Below, piece after piece: positions 4,349 through 6,000 of a stretch of DNA of 6,000 bases. Source of the DNA: MGIIb-O2 sp002494975 (GTDB taxonomy: Archaea; Thermoplasmatota; Poseidoniia; Poseidoniales; Thalassarchaeaceae); the NCBI GenBank assembly GCA_028355015.1, contig JAOMRN010000016.1, positions 1-6,000 on the forward strand, written 5' to 3'. The position numbers and the translations under genes are program-made. Within the stretch, counting starts at the first letter, position 1. The number at the start of each line of letters is the position of its first letter. The notes beneath the pieces were generated by a model. It worked only from the letters and a program-made list of their open reading frames with translations, was not told where the DNA came from and did not search any database.

Positions 4349-5569
4349 ATGGGTCGCTTATCATCAATTCTGGTATCTCTGGCGATACTGTTGAGCGTAG
4401 CGATTATTGAAGCATCTGCAGAAGATGTTGATAGCGATTCAGATGGCTGGTCGGATTATCATGAAGATTCATGTGGTACCGATTCACTGAATTCACAATC
4501 TGTACCTGTAGACACTGATTCATCAGGAATTTGTGATACCCTTGATCCTGATGATGATAACGATGGTTGGTATGATGATATCGAACAATCTTGTGGGACA
4601 AATCATTTAGATTCTGATTCAGTACCTATTGACTCTGATTTAGACGGTATATGTGACTACTTAGAGTTAGATGCTGATGACGATGGATGGACTAATTCTG
4701 GCGAATTAGTATGTGGAACTGATTTATATGATGAAAATTCAGTACCATTGGATACGGATACGGACTATATTTGCAACTTCATCGACTCAGATGATGATAA
4801 TGACGGTTGGAAAGATAATATCGAGATTGACTGTGAATCAGACCCTTTGGATAAATTAAACACCCCTCTTGATTCAGTAACGAGTATATGCAATAATCAA
4901 ATTGTCAATAATATATTCAATCCTATTAATGATTATGACGAAACTACGATAATTGCTGGTTCTGGATCAATTATCTTATTGGGGCTATTTTCAAGTGCTG
5001 AATCTATCAGATGGCCATTATCTAGACGTTTTTGGATTAGCACGGCTTTTATGATTGGATTGGTTAAGAAACGAAAAGATGGTGAATTTCAGAGAGGTAG
5101 ACTGTGTGGATTCATAGAAAGTCATCCAGGAATTCATCTTTCTGCTTTGACAAGAGTTTCGGGATTAGGAAATCACCAAATCTCTCACCATGTTAGTATT
5201 TTAGAGAAAGAAAAGAAAATATGGTGGAGAAATGTAGGTAGGCAAGTAAATTTCTTTTCAAGTCAAATACCACAGAGTTTACCTACCTCAGAATTACCTA
5301 AACAAAGCAAGGAATTATCCAAGGGTTCAATTCCATATCAGATTCTCATGCATCTTAATCAACTTGACATAATAGATAATAATGGTACTAATGGTAAAAA
5401 ATTAGCTATTGAAATTGGTATTAGTCCACAATTAGTAGCATACCATTTGCGAAGTCTATTAGATGAGAAATTAGTTGACAAGAGGAGAAACGGAATTGGA
5501 AACATCATCACCATTACCAACGATGGTATAGCAAAGCTTTCTAGCGATATACAATATAATGAATTATGA
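4349..5569 (+). CDS. Transmembrane one-component regulator: EF-hand-like repeats outside, two winged-helix domains inside
   Basis: The 406-residue protein opens with a signal peptide (hydrophobic 7-20, likely cleavage after ASA at 22-24). Four repeats of exactly 40 residues follow (about 28-181), each with two DxDxDGxxDxxE/D loops and two cysteines, resembling thrombospondin type-3 calcium-binding repeats. A membrane segment lies at about 200-216, then SAESIRWPLSRRFW and a short hydrophobic stretch (227-239) ending in KKRK. Inside are two winged-helix domains: the first at about 246-305 (GRLCGFIESHPGIHLSAL, recognition helix near 274-291), the second at about 325-402 (KLAIEIGISPQLVAYHLRSL, recognition helix near 359-376). 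The juxtamembrane and first winged-helix pattern (AESxRW, RGRxxGFI, HPGxHLSAL, xxxISHHVSxLE) matches membrane-anchored archaeal ArsR/MarR-like regulators. Predicted role: sensing calcium, redox state or a surface partner outside and binding DNA at the membrane. The target is unknown. The lipoprotein gene lies 23 bases upstream. Confidence 0.92.
   Translation: MGRLSSILVSLAILLSVAIIEASAEDVDSDSDGWSDYHEDSCGTDSLNSQSVPVDTDSSGICDTLDPDDDNDGWYDDIEQSCGTNHLDSDSVPIDSDLDGICDYLELDADDDGWTNSGELVCGTDLYDENSVPLDTDTDYICNFIDSDDDNDGWKDNIEIDCESDPLDKLNTPLDSVTSICNNQIVNNIFNPINDYDETTIIAGSGSIILLGLFSSAESIRWPLSRRFWISTAFMIGLVKKRKDGEFQRGRLCGFIESHPGIHLSALTRVSGLGNHQISHHVSILEKEKKIWWRNVGRQVNFFSSQIPQSLPTSELPKQSKELSKGSIPYQILMHLNQLDIIDNNGTNGKKLAIEIGISPQLVAYHLRSLLDEKLVDKRRNGIGNIITITNDGIAKLSSDIQYNEL
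4430..4906 (+). repeat. Four tandem 120-bp units coding EF-hand-like Ca-binding repeats
   Basis: The GGN-TGG codons for Gly-Trp recur at exactly 120-base intervals (TGG at 4448, 4568, 4688 and 4808). Each unit encodes DxDxDGW, then E five residues after the Trp, CGTD, SVPxDxD and ICD. The fourth unit is degenerate in its second half (cysteine 19 rather than 20 residues on, and the SVP and loop Asp residues partly lost). Confidence 0.88.
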
Positions 5570-5612
5570 GTTGAGAAAGTAAAATGGGCATCAGGAAAAG
5601 GTTTGGTAAATA

Positions 5613-5927
5613 TTATTTTGAATGTTTCTCACAGAATTCCTCATTCATATGGTAATTATTACAACGAACCTCTCCTTCGATACCCTTTTCCAAGTCATCA
5701 AAATAATATTTACATCTTTTCTTAAAGTTTTTTCTAATATTATTTTTATTGTCTTCTGACGTTTCAACATCCCACCACTCAGTTTTATTAACAGATTTAT
5801 CAATTATACTTGACTCATTCGTACTTTCTAATTCGATTTTTCCTTTCTTCTTAGGAAAAAGGGGTAAAAAGAATAAGGAAATTATTCCATCACAAAGAAT
5901 TTGAGCAATTAATTGCCCTACAACCAT
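5613..5927 (-). CDS. Single-span membrane protein with WW motif and possible C-terminal CCCH zinc site
   Basis: I do not recognise a named family. From the ATG at 5927 the product is 104 residues. An N-terminal membrane segment (about 2-24) is followed by PKKK, then a polar cytoplasmic part with TEWWDVE (WW at 51-52). The C-terminal end has Cys72, Cys89, Cys99 and His102. The pattern C-x16-C-x9-C-x2-H, ending FCEKH, resembles small CCCH zinc knuckles of the form C...G..C...FCxxH, so zinc binding is plausible; the first gap is longer than usual. The frame stays open upstream through an ATG at 5978 to the window edge. I chose 5927 because GAGG stands seven bases ahead of it and it places the membrane helix at the N-terminus. 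A longer protein entering from beyond the window cannot be excluded. It converges on the regulator gene with a 43-base gap. Confidence 0.68.
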   Translation of the reverse strand: MVVGQLIAQILCDGIISLFFLPLFPKKKGKIELESTNESSIIDKSVNKTEWWDVETSEDNKNNIRKNFKKRCKYYFDDLEKGIEGEVRCNNYHMNEEFCEKHSK

Positions 5928-5934
5928 ATCTAAT

Positions 5935-5938
5935 CCTC
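5935..5938 (-). promoter_or_regulatory. Shine-Dalgarno GAGG setting the start at 5927
   Basis: GAGG on the minus strand is followed by seven bases (ATTAGAT) and the ATG at 5927. It is one of the best ribosome-binding sites in the window and argues against the longer frame starting at 5978. Confidence 0.5.
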
Positions 5939-6000
5939 GAAGTGATAAGACATTAATTGATTCCCTGCATTGGCCCATTGGACGTCTGATTGAATCATTG

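Noticed and set aside
4404..4601. Minus-strand open frame rich in His and Tyr opposite the repeat region
   Set aside because: Its HHTNHRYHH-like composition is the antisense reading of GAT-rich aspartate codons in the repeats, not a metal-binding gene.
4430..4906. Cellulosomal dockerin interpretation of the DxDxDGW repeats
   Set aside because: Dockerins are a pair of about 22-residue repeats without this cysteine pattern. Four 40-residue units with cysteines every 20 residues fit thrombospondin-3-like repeats better.
4430..4906. CRISPR-like array suggested by the 120-bp period
   Set aside because: The units are in frame, diverged at the DNA level and continuous coding sequence with no repeat-spacer structure.
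5570..5630. Possible terminator between the convergent genes (TATTATTTTG near 5611)
   Set aside because: There is no stem-loop and the T-run is short; in AT-rich archaeal DNA this is not enough to call a terminator.

Overview
The window looks like a low-GC marine planktonic euryarchaeon, most likely Marine Group II (Poseidoniales) or a relative. This is inferred from protein style, not a marker gene. The signs are archaeal-type lipoproteins, aspartate-rich repeats of the form DxDxDGW, membrane-anchored winged-helix proteins of the type seen in Thermoplasmatota-related archaea, cytoplasmic tails ending in an acidic stretch plus WWK, and mixed Shine-Dalgarno and apparently leaderless starts. 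No rRNA, tRNA, CRISPR array, insertion sequence or integrase was seen. Coding density is high and no gene-free stretch reaches 300 bases.

Left half, minus strand (read from about 2632 down to 74): a small NTF2/SnoaL-like protein, a two-helix membrane protein with an extracytoplasmic domain and a WWK tail, a secreted lipoprotein esterase of the PHB depolymerase/feruloyl esterase type (COG3509), and a small two-helix membrane protein with another WWK tail. The last three are packed with gaps of 12 and about 5 bases and are probably one transcription unit. A short divergent spacer (2633-2703) separates this block from the plus-strand genes.

Right half, plus strand: a HIT-family nucleotide hydrolase/transferase, then two cell-surface genes 23 bases apart. 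The first encodes a lipoprotein with a long coiled-coil stalk and a pentapeptide-repeat head. The second encodes a membrane-spanning protein with four 40-residue EF-hand-like (thrombospondin-3-like) repeats outside and two winged-helix DNA-binding domains inside. This second protein reads as a one-component transmembrane transcription regulator and is the most interesting item here. A convergent minus-strand gene at the right end encodes a single-span membrane protein with a WW motif and a possible C-terminal CCCH zinc site.

Taken together, the window is a cell-surface region: one extracytoplasmic hydrolase with membrane companions, and one surface lipoprotein next to a putative surface-to-DNA regulator. 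The functional link between the lipoprotein and the regulator is inferred only from spacing.
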